A stretch of DNA of 16,136 nucleotides from the NCBI GenBank assembly GCA_029939545.1, contig JAOZSS010000039.1:1-16136 (forward strand), given 5' to 3'. Source of the stretch: Kiritimatiellia bacterium (GTDB taxonomy: Bacteria; Verrucomicrobiota; Kiritimatiellia; UBA8416; JABMPJ01). The stretch's first letter is position 1, and each line of letters begins with the position of its first letter. Below the pieces are notes generated by a model. That model ran no database searches. It saw nothing but the letters and a program-made list of their open reading frames with translations, and was not told the DNA's origin. Made by a program: the position numbers and the translations under genes. This document shows positions 1 through 6,919 of the stretch, one piece after another.

Positions 1-83
1 ACTGCCACCATGGATTGCTCTTCAATCAGCTCCCGAATCTCGGCGACAAGTGGCGGAGAATCATCAATATCAGTTCGTTGCAT
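1..83 (-). CDS. Partial N-terminus of an unrecognised protein, cut by the window edge
   Basis: An open frame on the minus strand begins with ATG at 83 and runs without a stop off the left edge, giving 27 codons. The peptide starts MQRTDIDDSPPLVAEIREL and continues as an acidic, helical-looking stretch (LIEEQSMVA). Its composition looks more like a genuine coding start than the other frames here, but there is no clear Shine-Dalgarno sequence in front of it. The run EIRELIEE faintly recalls the N-terminal domain of DUF1016/YhcG-type nucleases, but 27 residues are too few to assign a family. It would be divergent from the Lrp gene. The call rests on reading-frame appearance only. Confidence 0.4.
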   Translation of the reverse strand, partial: MQRTDIDDSPPLVAEIRELIEEQSMVA

Positions 84-311
84 AGTCCGGGGAAGATAGG
101 GAAAAGCCAAACCAAGGGAAGCATGAAACTGCAGCGGGCATCCTTCGTGGCCTCGCCCCTTATCATGGCCGCCGCCATGCAACTACACTCTTCCGTGAAG
201 AACCTTCTTGTCGCTCTATCTCCCCCATTGTTCGCTGTCTCCGCCATCGACAATCGTATGTAAAATCTGTCAGTATTGCCTACACGACGACGGAAGCGGA
301 GGAAACAGATT
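84..311. other. Intergenic region upstream of the Lrp-type regulator
   Basis: These 228 bases separate the edge gene from the regulator. Short open frames exist on both strands but look like chance. Visible elements are a 6-bp inverted repeat, CATGGC-CGCC-GCCATG, at 164-179, and a possible -10 box, TAAAAT, at 261-266 with no convincing -35 box 16-18 bases upstream. Lrp-family genes are often autoregulated from such regions, so an operator here is plausible, but no specific site can be named. Confidence 0.4.
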
Positions 312-791
312 ATGGACAAGTTGCTTAAGTTACTGAAAGAGAATGCTCTGGAGACGCCGGAGAACCTGGCCAAGATGCTGGGACTGTCCGTGGAGGACGT
401 GAAGGCGCGAATTGCGGACTATGAGCAGAAGGGCATTATCTGCGGGTACCGGGCGATCGTGAACGAGGACCAGCTCGACATTGACAAGGTTCGCGCCGTG
501 ATTGAGGTCAAGATCACACCCGAGCGGGGTGGGGGATATGACCGGATCGCCAGCCGGATTTCACGTTTTAGCCAGGTGGACTCGCTCTTCCTGATGTCGG
601 GAACGTACGATCTGCTGGTGTTTGTTGTGGGGCGGACACTGCACGAGGTCGCCACGTTCGTAAACGAGCAGCTCGCCACGATCGAGGGCGTGTTGTCGAC
701 GACGACACATTTCACATTGAAGACATTCAAGGACCAAGGGGTCCTGATGAAGATTGAGGATGACCATGAGCGACTCCCCGTCACCCCGTAA
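312..791 (+). CDS. Lrp/AsnC-family transcriptional regulator
   Basis: This 159-residue protein fits the usual Lrp/AsnC length of about 150-160. Residues 1-50 form a winged-helix DNA-binding domain (LAKMLGLSVEDVKARIADYE is the helix-turn-helix, followed by the family-typical GIICGYRAIVN). Residues 60-140 match the RAM domain that binds amino acids and drives oligomerisation (AVIEVKITPERGGGYDRIA, then VDSLFLMSGTYDLLVFVVG). The start at ATG 312 was chosen over the in-frame codon at 276 because GGAGG lies about 8 bases in front of it. Its 3' end overlaps the aminotransferase gene by 26 bases, so the two are almost certainly co-transcribed and translationally coupled. Regulator-aminotransferase pairs of this kind usually act in amino-acid metabolism. 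The effector is unknown; autoregulation is inferred from the family. Confidence 0.9.
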   Translation: MDKLLKLLKENALETPENLAKMLGLSVEDVKARIADYEQKGIICGYRAIVNEDQLDIDKVRAVIEVKITPERGGGYDRIASRISRFSQVDSLFLMSGTYDLLVFVVGRTLHEVATFVNEQLATIEGVLSTTTHFTLKTFKDQGVLMKIEDDHERLPVTP

Positions 792-1941
792 TTTTGTCGC
801 CGGGCACGTGAGCGGGATGCCCCGCTCCGGCATCCGCGACTTCTTTGGTATGGTCAGCGAGCGTGAGGGCGTAATCAGCCTGAGCATCGGCGAACCCGAT
901 TTCGTGACGCCCTGGCATATCCGCGAGGCCGCGATCTGGGCGCTCGAGCATGGGGCCACCTCCTATACCTCCAACTTGGGGCTGCTGCGTCTGCGCCGGG
1001 CGATTGCGGACTATGCCAAGCGCTCGTACGCTCTGGAATACAGTGCCGAAGACGAGGTGCTGGTGACGGTAGGCGTGAGCGAGGCGCTCGACCTGGCCAT
1101 TCGCGCCGTCGTGGAGCCGGGCGACGAGGTGATCTACCACGAGCCCTGTTACGTCTCCTACTCGCCGGTGATCGCCCTGGCGTTTGGCAAACCGGTTGCT
1201 GTCGCGACGAAGAGCGAGAACGATTTCCGTCTACGCCGCGAGGATATCGAGCCGGTCCTGACCGAGAAGTCGAAGGTGCTGGTCTTGAACTTCCCGACCA
1301 ACCCGACCGGCGGCATCATGACGCGTGAGGATTTGGAGGGCATCGCCGCCCTGGCCTGCGAGCGAGACCTGCTGGTGATCAGCGACGAGGTCTACTCGGA
1401 GCTGACCTATGAGGCCGAGCGGGTGAGCATGGCCACGCTTCCGGGCATGCGCGAGCGTACGATCTTCCTGAACGGGCTCTCCAAGGCATGGGCCATGACC
1501 GGGTTCCGGATGGGGTATGCCTGTGCGCCACCCGTGCTGGTGGAGGCTATGATGAAAATTCACCAGTACTCGATGCTCTGTGCCCCGATCCTCAGCCAGG
1601 AGGCTTCGGTTGAGGCCCTGAAGAACGGCGAGGCTGACGTGATCGAGATGCGTGAGGCGTATGACCTGCGCCGCCGCTACATCCACACCTGTCTGAATGA
1701 GATGGGGTTGCCCTGTCATCTACCGGGCGGGGCGTTCTATGCGTTTCCTCATATAGGGGACAAGGGGTTGAGCTCACACGAGTTCTCTATGCGTCTGCTG
1801 GAGGAGGAGAACGTGGCCTGTGTGCCCGGAACGGCCTTCGGTCCATCCGGAGAAGGCTATCTCCGCTGTTCATACGCCACGGCTATGGACGAGATCGAGC
1901 AGGCCATGGAGCGTATGCAGCGGTTTGCGGGCAGGTTGTAG
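766..1941 (+). CDS. PLP-dependent class I/II aminotransferase
   Basis: A 391-residue fold-type I aminotransferase of the aspartate/aromatic/LL-diaminopimelate type. Landmarks in order: the substrate-side motif SIGEPDF (40-46), NFPTNPTGG (175-183), the cofactor aspartate and tyrosine in SDEVY (206-210), the Schiff-base lysine K240 in LSKAWAMTGFRMGY, and the carboxylate-binding arginine R367 in YLRCSYA. All key residues are intact. Start ATG 766 is preferred because GAGG at 756-759 sits 6 bases before it; TTG 754 and ATG 760 are in-frame alternatives. The gene starts inside the end of the Lrp gene. The family is certain, but the amino donor and acceptor cannot be read from the sequence; aspartate, alanine or an aromatic amino acid are all possible. 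No clear terminator follows. Confidence 0.93.
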   Translation: MSDSPSPRNFVAGHVSGMPRSGIRDFFGMVSEREGVISLSIGEPDFVTPWHIREAAIWALEHGATSYTSNLGLLRLRRAIADYAKRSYALEYSAEDEVLVTVGVSEALDLAIRAVVEPGDEVIYHEPCYVSYSPVIALAFGKPVAVATKSENDFRLRREDIEPVLTEKSKVLVLNFPTNPTGGIMTREDLEGIAALACERDLLVISDEVYSELTYEAERVSMATLPGMRERTIFLNGLSKAWAMTGFRMGYACAPPVLVEAMMKIHQYSMLCAPILSQEASVEALKNGEADVIEMREAYDLRRRYIHTCLNEMGLPCHLPGGAFYAFPHIGDKGLSSHEFSMRLLEEENVACVPGTAFGPSGEGYLRCSYATAMDEIEQAMERMQRFAGRL

Positions 1942-2020
1942 GACCGCTGTGCCACTTGGAATGCGGGGTTTGGGCTTCGTAGGGGGCAACGAGGGTCCTG
2001 CGATTGGGTGTCGAATCGGG

Positions 2021-2049
2021 TTGACGAGAGCGCGGCCACTTTCTATAGT
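2021..2049 (+). promoter_or_regulatory. Sigma-70-type promoter for the secretin operon
   Basis: TTGACG (2021-2026), a 17-base spacer and TATAGT (2044-2049) form a strong housekeeping-type promoter. Each box matches five of six consensus bases and the spacing is ideal. A transcript would begin near 2056, about 40 bases before the ATG at 2098, whose Shine-Dalgarno sequence GAGGAT lies in 2082-2087. This separates the envelope operon from the upstream Lrp-aminotransferase unit. Confidence 0.7.
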
Positions 2050-2097
2050 CCGCGTACCCAATTGGCCGAGTGTTCAGTAGTGAGGATAGTTGTTTCT

Positions 2098-2970
2098 ATG
2101 GGCGATGAAGATAAGACACTTGACGCAGTACCGGAATCGGCCCCCGAAGAGGCGGTTGAAACCCCTGAAGCTGACGTCCCCATTGACTCCGAGGCAATTC
2201 CCGAAGCGGCCAAGGCCGAAGCGCCAAAACTCCGCCTTGCGCCGAGCGAGGACGAGGGAGGTGAAGCGCTTCTTGGTGCACCGGCAGCGTCAGAGGCGTT
2301 GGGCGACGACGATCAGCTCGGACTTCCGGACGCCGTTCCCCGCAAGAAGGGGCTGACCGGACTGTTTGGTGGTGCCAAGATGGGCGACGGGGTCGAAGCG
2401 GATGAGGAGACCCCGAAATGGGCGCTGCCCGGTGCGCGAACCAAACGCCAGGGCAGCGGTATTCGCGTAATCAACCGGGTGTTGGCCGCAGCCGTGATCC
2501 TGATTCTTGTTTTCGGCGTGCTGGATCTCTTTGCGACGATTCGCAAGACGCCTGGCGGTTTCGCGGTGCTTGATGCACCCGCACCCGCAGGTGACGTGGC
2601 GACGGCCGCCGACAGCGGGTTCTCCGAAGGCTTGCCGGTGCTCGCAAATCTCTTGGAATCTTTCTCGAAACGCCCTATAGTGCGCGATTTGGATCGTGGC
2701 GACCGTGGCGAGACCACCGTGCAGGTCGTGCAGACTCGGAAGAAGATTCCGGACTGGAAAGTGGAGGCGCAGAAGCTGGACCTGATCGGGCTATCGGGTG
2801 CGCCGAATGGTGAGATGGAAGCGATCGTGGCCAACCGTGAGGCTGGCCGCATGCACATTTTGAAGGTGGGACAGGACATGCTGATGGGCGAGAGCCGGTT
2901 CAAGCTGGCGCGAATTGCCAGCGATCATGTCGCGTTCGAAAAGGATGGCGACGAAGTCATAGTGAAGTAA
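2098..2970 (+). CDS. Bitopic inner-membrane protein with GspC/PilP-like C-terminal domain
   Basis: A 290-residue protein with an acidic, Pro/Ala/Glu-rich, probably disordered cytoplasmic N-terminus (1-80), a short basic and glycine-rich segment (82-95), one transmembrane helix (about 126-148, AAAVILILVFGVLDLFATI) and a periplasmic C-terminus. Residues 222-290 (LDLIGLSGAPNGEMEAIVAN, then ILKVGQDML and VAFEKDGDEVIV) resemble the small beta domain of GspC/PilP, which links the inner-membrane platform to the secretin N0 domain in type II secretion and type IV pilus systems. The neighbouring secretin, 17 bases downstream, supports this. The frame is open from 2008, but ATG 2098 has the ribosome-binding site and lies after the promoter. 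The domain match is by eye and sequence divergence is high, so the family name is tentative. Confidence 0.65.
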   Translation: MGDEDKTLDAVPESAPEEAVETPEADVPIDSEAIPEAAKAEAPKLRLAPSEDEGGEALLGAPAASEALGDDDQLGLPDAVPRKKGLTGLFGGAKMGDGVEADEETPKWALPGARTKRQGSGIRVINRVLAAAVILILVFGVLDLFATIRKTPGGFAVLDAPAPAGDVATAADSGFSEGLPVLANLLESFSKRPIVRDLDRGDRGETTVQVVQTRKKIPDWKVEAQKLDLIGLSGAPNGEMEAIVANREAGRMHILKVGQDMLMGESRFKLARIASDHVAFEKDGDEVIVK

Positions 2971-2987
2971 AGCGGGGGCATGGCAGG

Positions 2988-4571
2988 ATGGGCAATCGTC
3001 AAAACAGGCTTTCGAGATTCATGTTCCCCCTATTGTCGGCAGCCATCCTTCTCTCAGGTCTTGCGGCCTCGACAGGAATAGCGCAGCCAAAGCCGCTTAC
3101 AGAGTATGACCTGCCCGGCCTCGACAATACTGTCAGCCTGACTTCTCTTGACCCGTGGGACGTGGTTCAGCTCATTGAGTTCCTGGCCCACCGCGGGGGG
3201 CTCAATAACATGGTGATCGGTCCGGGCGTATCGGGGCTCACCACCAAGCTCAAGTTCGAGAACGTCACGGTGGGCGATGCCTTGGAGGTTGTTCTCTCGG
3301 TCAACAGCCTGGCCTACGAGGTCCGCGGTGGCATCATCACGATCATGACAGACGCCGAATACCAGAGCCAGCACGGTGCCAGTTTCTACGATAACAAGGA
3401 AGTCAAGGTCATCCGCCTCAAGTATGCTGATCCCACACGGATTGCCGCGATACTCGAGCCTATCAAGAGCACAATCGGCACCGTCGTGGCTGATCCGGTG
3501 ACTGGTACGCTCATTCTTATCGATACGACCAGCAAGATTGCCGAGATGGAGTCCATCATCAACGGGGCCGATCTCTCCACCGTGTCACGCGTATTGCCGA
3601 CCGAGACACAGACGTTCGAATTGCAGTACGCCGACGTGGAGGATCTCCAACCGGAGATTATAGCCATCCTGACGCCGGAGATTGGCGAAGTGCGTGTGGA
3701 CAAGCGCACCAAGACGTTCATTGTGACCGCCCTGCCGCATGAGATGGAGCAAGTGAAGCATTTGATCGGGGTCTTTGACCGTCGTCCCCGTCAGGTCTTT
3801 CTTGAAGCCAAGATCGTCCAAGTGTCTCTGGGTGATGATTTTCGAATGGGTGTGAACTGGGATCATCTCTTCCATGGCATTGATCCGCGTTTCTCTCTGG
3901 CGTCGTCGTCGCAGCCTGGTTCTCTGTCTGGTGTGGCAGAGGCTGTCAGTCCCGCAGCAACCCTGACCTACAGAACCATCCTTGGCAACAGCGACCTGAA
4001 TGTCGTGCTTGAAGCACTGAAGCAGGTGGGCGAAACAAAGATTCTCTCGAATCCGCACGTGGCCGTGCTCGATGGCGAAGAGGCCACCATTAAGGTCGTC
4101 ACGGACCAACCCTATGCCGAAGCCTCGCTGGAGAGTGGCACGACGAACGTGGTCGGTGAGACGGTCGTGTTCCTCGAGGTGGGCGTGACGTTGAGTGTCA
4201 CCCCGCGGATCAATGCCGAAGGCATGATTCACACCACGGTTCGCCCGGAAGTCAGCTCGGTGGTCGGTAACTACCAGGCGTTCCGCACTGTGCCGATCGT
4301 CCGTCGCTCGTACGCTGAGACCACCGTGCTGGTCAAAGACCGCGAAACTATCATTATTGCCGGCATGATCGAGAACTCGAAGCAGAACACCCAGACTCGC
4401 GTTCCGTTCTTGGGACGTATTCCGTTGCTCGGGGCTCTGTTCAGGACAACGGCCAACCAAGTGGCCAGCTCAGAACTGATTGCGTTCCTGACACCTCGTA
4501 TTGTGTCGGGTGAAGAGTCGCACCCGCTTTCGGAGCGGCAGGGCAAGACATTGAAACCGATGCGCCGTTAA
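2988..4571 (+). CDS. Outer-membrane secretin (GspD/PilQ family)
   Basis: A 527-residue secretin that would form the outer-membrane gate of a secretion or pilus system. It has a cleavable-type signal peptide (about 1-32), an N0/STN-like domain (47-121), one N1-type ring domain (138-198, VKVIRLKYADPTRIAAIL), a second N domain (205-265, TQTFELQYADVEDLQPEI), and the C-terminal beta-barrel domain (268-506). The barrel carries the family hallmarks ILSNPHVAVLDGEEATI, VPIVRRSYAETTVLV and VPFLGRIPLLGALFR. It is shorter than typical GspD (about 650 residues) because it has fewer ring domains, closer to PilQ. No obvious C-terminal pilotin-binding extension is present. Start ATG 2988 follows a GGGGG-type ribosome-binding site; ATG 3021 is possible but would shorten the signal peptide. 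It lies between the GspC/PilP-like gene and the TPR gene in one operon. Confidence 0.93.
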   Translation: MGNRQNRLSRFMFPLLSAAILLSGLAASTGIAQPKPLTEYDLPGLDNTVSLTSLDPWDVVQLIEFLAHRGGLNNMVIGPGVSGLTTKLKFENVTVGDALEVVLSVNSLAYEVRGGIITIMTDAEYQSQHGASFYDNKEVKVIRLKYADPTRIAAILEPIKSTIGTVVADPVTGTLILIDTTSKIAEMESIINGADLSTVSRVLPTETQTFELQYADVEDLQPEIIAILTPEIGEVRVDKRTKTFIVTALPHEMEQVKHLIGVFDRRPRQVFLEAKIVQVSLGDDFRMGVNWDHLFHGIDPRFSLASSSQPGSLSGVAEAVSPAATLTYRTILGNSDLNVVLEALKQVGETKILSNPHVAVLDGEEATIKVVTDQPYAEASLESGTTNVVGETVVFLEVGVTLSVTPRINAEGMIHTTVRPEVSSVVGNYQAFRTVPIVRRSYAETTVLVKDRETIIIAGMIENSKQNTQTRVPFLGRIPLLGALFRTTANQVASSELIAFLTPRIVSGEESHPLSERQGKTLKPMRR

Positions 4572-4595
4572 GAAGAACGCCAGGGAGTACACCGC

Positions 4596-5780
4596 ATGCG
4601 CGGGACAATCATAATCTTGGGTTGCGCTGTTCTACTTGCCATGGGCATGACAGCGATGTTGCAGGCGCAGGAAGCCTCCGACTTCGAATGGACCTGGCAG
4701 GACGAAAAGAAGAGTGCTGCCGCAGAGTCCGCCGACGCAAGCCCGTCGGATGGCCGACTTGATCCGGAAACCTACAATCAGCTCCTCAAGGAGAACCTCA
4801 ACCTGCGTCGCAAGCTACAGGAGACCGATCGTGGCTCCGAGGCGATGCGTGATGAAAATGCGCGCCTGCAGAGCGAAATGACGAAGTTAAAGTCGCAGAT
4901 CGCGGCTTCCAGCAGCGAGATCGAGCGCCTCAAGGCGCAGTCGGCCGACTCCGCCGACCCCGAGAAGATCGCGGCTCTTGAGACCTCTCTTGCAGCCGCA
5001 GAGAGCGCCAAGGCCAAGTTGGCAAATGACCTCAACATGCTCAAGAGTCGCGTGGAACGGACCCAATCGAAACGGACCCCCCCCGCTCTGGGCATGGCTG
5101 TGAAGCCAGGGTCGGACCTGTTCACGGCACTTGAGGGCGAGAACACGGAACTGCGCACCAAGCTGTGGGATCTCGAGAGCGAGAAGCAGAAGGTGGTCAA
5201 GGAACTGCGTGAGGTCGAGGCCGAAGCCGCCGCCAAGGCCGAGCTGGAGGCCGAAATGGCCAACGTCAGCGGCGAAACCGCCAAGCAGAAGGCCATCATT
5301 CGCAAATTGCTCGAACGTATACCGGAGCTTGAAAGTGAGTTGGCGGAGACACGGTCACGCGAGCGTGAGCAGAACGTAGAGCTGTCGCAACGCCAGCGCG
5401 AGCTCCGGGCTCTCAAGGTTGAACTGGACAAGCGTGAGGAGCGCGTCAAGAAGGCTGAACGAGTGGCGGCGCTGTTAGCCAGGACGCGCGGCGAGGTGCA
5501 GTTTGTCGGGACAACCCGCCAACGAGACGTCCATTACAATATGGGCGTGGTCTTTGCAAATCGCGGCCAGTTCAAGGAGGCGGAGCGGGAGTACCTCCGT
5601 GCACTCCGTCTCGATCCCGCGGATGCTGATACCCACTACAATCTGGGTGTGCTGTACGATCAGAGCCTGAGGAAGTACCGCAAGGCGATCAGCCACTATC
5701 GGCGCTACCTCAAGCTGCGCCCCGCCGCCGAGGATGCCAACGAGGTCCGCATCTGGATCACGATGTGCGAGACACGATAG
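4596..5780 (+). CDS. Exported coiled-coil protein with C-terminal TPR repeats
   Basis: A 394-residue protein beginning with a signal peptide (1-24, TIIILGCAVLLAMGMTAMLQ, likely cut after QA). A low-complexity linker follows, then long heptad-rich coiled coil in two blocks (about 56-157 and 174-295) separated by a Pro/Gly break (161-172). The C-terminus holds two TPR units: 311-340 (YNMGVVFANRGQFKEAEREY, then LRALRLDP) and 345-376 (THYNLGVLYDQSLRKYRKAI). AGGGAG at 4582-4587 supports ATG 4596. It starts 24 bases after the secretin and is the last gene of the operon. By position and architecture it may be a periplasmic scaffold or secretin-assembly partner, as TPR proteins are in pilus systems, but this is inference. 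Cys10 sits in the hydrophobic core and is not a convincing lipobox. No named family was recognised. Confidence 0.8.
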   Translation: MRGTIIILGCAVLLAMGMTAMLQAQEASDFEWTWQDEKKSAAAESADASPSDGRLDPETYNQLLKENLNLRRKLQETDRGSEAMRDENARLQSEMTKLKSQIAASSSEIERLKAQSADSADPEKIAALETSLAAAESAKAKLANDLNMLKSRVERTQSKRTPPALGMAVKPGSDLFTALEGENTELRTKLWDLESEKQKVVKELREVEAEAAAKAELEAEMANVSGETAKQKAIIRKLLERIPELESELAETRSREREQNVELSQRQRELRALKVELDKREERVKKAERVAALLARTRGEVQFVGTTRQRDVHYNMGVVFANRGQFKEAEREYLRALRLDPADADTHYNLGVLYDQSLRKYRKAISHYRRYLKLRPAAEDANEVRIWITMCETR

Positions 5781-5872
5781 GCTGTAGCGGTTTAGGTTGT
5801 AGGCTATAGGCTCCTGTCTTCACGCCCGACAGGTCATCTGATCAGTGACATAGGAATCTCACGCCTACAGCC
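5779..5872. repeat. Degenerate heptamer repeat tract with inverted copies
   Basis: Directly after the TPR gene stop, the plus strand reads in near-heptamers: aggctgt, an 8-base variant, aggttgt, aggctat, aggctcc (5779-5814). An inverted copy of the first unit, ctacagcct, lies at 5864-5872 inside the 3' end of the facing anti-sigma gene. Between them are a 6-bp hairpin (5813-5833) and the palindrome CTGATCAG (5838-5845). The tract sits in the gap between convergent genes. The pattern is seen directly; any function is unknown. Confidence 0.6.
5813..5833. terminator. Short hairpin between convergent genes
   Basis: CCTGTC, a 9-base loop and GACAGG form a perfect 6-bp stem in the 61-base gap between the stop codons of the TPR gene and the anti-sigma gene. 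It could act on transcripts from both sides. Neither side has a run of Ts after the stem, so it is at best a weak or factor-assisted terminator, and it may only be part of the surrounding repeat tract. Confidence 0.3.
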
Positions 5873-6312
5873 TTTTCTCCTATTACCACCGGGATGCCCG
5901 GAGCTATGGTCTCCTGCCACACCTTGTAGCGGCGCAGGCCGAAGAATACCGAGGCGATCACCACAGCGGCAATGAGGGCGGATACCAGGATGTGGTGTAC
6001 GTATACCCAGTCGAGCACCGGGTGCATTATGGCGCGCACCAGGCGACGGTGGTGACGTTCGGAAAGATGGTCCAGGACTGCGCCCTGTGTAAACGGGGCA
6101 TCATGCAGGAAGCCGAGGGTCCCCTGGAATTCGACCATCCGTTTACGGCACGCCGGGCAGCAGCGGATGTGCTCACGCACCAGATCGGAACGGCCTTCAC
6201 CCAGATCGTGCTGCATGTAGTCGAGCATCAGCGCCTGGATTTCTTCGCAGGGCAGGGGGTGTTCGCCGCTGAAGTCCGGTCGTATCTGTCTGGGGTCGTC
6301 TGCCGATGTCAT
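5842..6312 (-). CDS. Membrane-anchored zinc-finger anti-sigma factor
   Basis: A 156-residue protein with the zinc anti-sigma (zf-HC2) signature H-x3-C-x2-C at H48, C52, C55 (REHIRCCPACRKRM), with extra cysteines at 22 and 51. One transmembrane helix lies at about 106-125 (HILVSALIAAVVIASVFFGL), leaving a short tail outside the membrane. Such proteins hold the ECF sigma factor encoded next to them inactive until a signal releases it. Its ATG overlaps the sigma gene stop in an ATGA arrangement, and GGAGGG precedes it within the sigma coding sequence, so the pair is translationally coupled. The last residues (EKAVGVRFLCH) are encoded by the heptamer repeat region, which suggests the original C-terminus was changed by repeat spread. 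The signal sensed is unknown. Confidence 0.8.
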   Translation of the reverse strand: MTSADDPRQIRPDFSGEHPLPCEEIQALMLDYMQHDLGEGRSDLVREHIRCCPACRKRMVEFQGTLGFLHDAPFTQGAVLDHLSERHHRRLVRAIMHPVLDWVYVHHILVSALIAAVVIASVFFGLRRYKVWQETIAPGIPVVIGEKAVGVRFLCH

Positions 6313-6851
6313 GATGACGCTTCTCCCTCCAATGCTCGCGCCAGCTTACGCATGGCGTGATGCAGAATGTAGCCGACATTTCCGGTGGAGAGGCCCGTAA
6401 TGGCGCTTATCTCTTTATACGACTTCTCTTCGTATACTTTTAGAATAACCAGCTGGCGCTCGCGCAGATCAAGTGTCTGGAGGGCCACGGCAGCACGTGC
6501 AGCCTGGTCGCTGACGGCAAACTCCGCTCCCCGGTCGGGGGCCACGATCTGGTCCTGTTCCGCTGCGGCACGACGATGAAGCAGGCTGCGGCGGGCAATC
6601 TTGCGGACGTGGTCCACGGCACAGTTGTGGGCGACGCGATAGAGCCAGTTGGTCATCCGCCCGTCCGGGGCCATCTCGCCCTTCCAGCGATGCAGCAGAC
6701 GGATGAAGCTGTCCTGGACGACGTCCTGGGCGCCATCAGGGTCGTTCAAGACACGTGCAGCATAGCGCAGCAGGGCTGCTTCGTAGTGGTGGACAACCGC
6801 CTCGAAGGCTTCGAGGCGCTGTGCACGACGGGTCTTGGACGGCCTGGTCAC
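6309..6851 (-). CDS. ECF-type RNA polymerase sigma factor
   Basis: A 180-residue sigma-70-family protein containing only regions 2 and 4. Region 2 spans about 15-85 (DPDGAQDVVQDSFIRLLHRW, then NWLYRVAHNCAVDHVRK). Region 4 spans about 125-178 (LDLRERQLVILKVYEEKSYK, then EISAITGLSTGNVGYILHHA, the -35-binding helix-turn-helix). The immediately downstream overlapping anti-sigma gene confirms the class. The only plausible start is GTG 6851, because a stop lies seven codons upstream and the next ATG is at residue 60. There is no visible Shine-Dalgarno sequence. The 65-base gap to serA, which lies upstream on the same strand, is almost filled by a heptamer repeat tract with no recognisable promoter, so transcription may come by read-through from serA or from a self-dependent promoter that cannot be recognised here. 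Confidence 0.9.
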   Translation of the reverse strand: MTRPSKTRRAQRLEAFEAVVHHYEAALLRYAARVLNDPDGAQDVVQDSFIRLLHRWKGEMAPDGRMTNWLYRVAHNCAVDHVRKIARRSLLHRRAAAEQDQIVAPDRGAEFAVSDQAARAAVALQTLDLRERQLVILKVYEEKSYKEISAITGLSTGNVGYILHHAMRKLARALEGEASS

Positions 6852-6863
6852 AGTGAAACGACG

Positions 6864-6919
6864 CAGGACTCAGGATTCTGACTCCTGACTCCTGAATTCT
6901 GACTCCTGATTCTTGCTCA
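6864..6919. repeat. Heptamer tandem repeat between serA and the sigma gene
   Basis: Seven consecutive 7-base units are visible on the plus strand: caggact, caggatt, ctgactc, ctgactc, ctgaatt, ctgactc, ctgattc (6864-6912). A decayed unit, ttgctca, ends at the serA stop codon. The period is exact and the units drift by one to three bases. It fills nearly the whole gap between serA and the sigma gene, leaving only 12 bases before the GTG start. It recalls the short tandemly repeated heptanucleotides described in cyanobacteria, although this does not look like a cyanobacterial genome. Confidence 0.85.

Noticed and set aside
26..373. 115-codon minus-strand frame over the Lrp upstream region
   Set aside because: It runs antisense into the Lrp coding sequence, has no ribosome-binding site and no recognisable domain. 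The shorter frame starting at 83 in another phase looks more like a gene.
1942..2020. Terminator after the aminotransferase gene
   Set aside because: Only a six-base AGGACC/GGTCCT pairing across a loop of nearly 50 bases, with no T-run; too weak to call.
3585..4460. 291-codon antisense frame inside the secretin gene
   Set aside because: His/Arg-rich shadow translation typical of GC-rich antisense frames; the sense strand is a clear secretin.
4596..4670. Lipoprotein signal in the TPR protein
   Set aside because: Cys10 comes too early, inside the hydrophobic core, and lacks a proper lipobox; an ordinary signal peptide fits better.
6864..6919. CRISPR array from the repeated units
   Set aside because: The repeats are contiguous 7-base units with no spacers; no cas genes are present.
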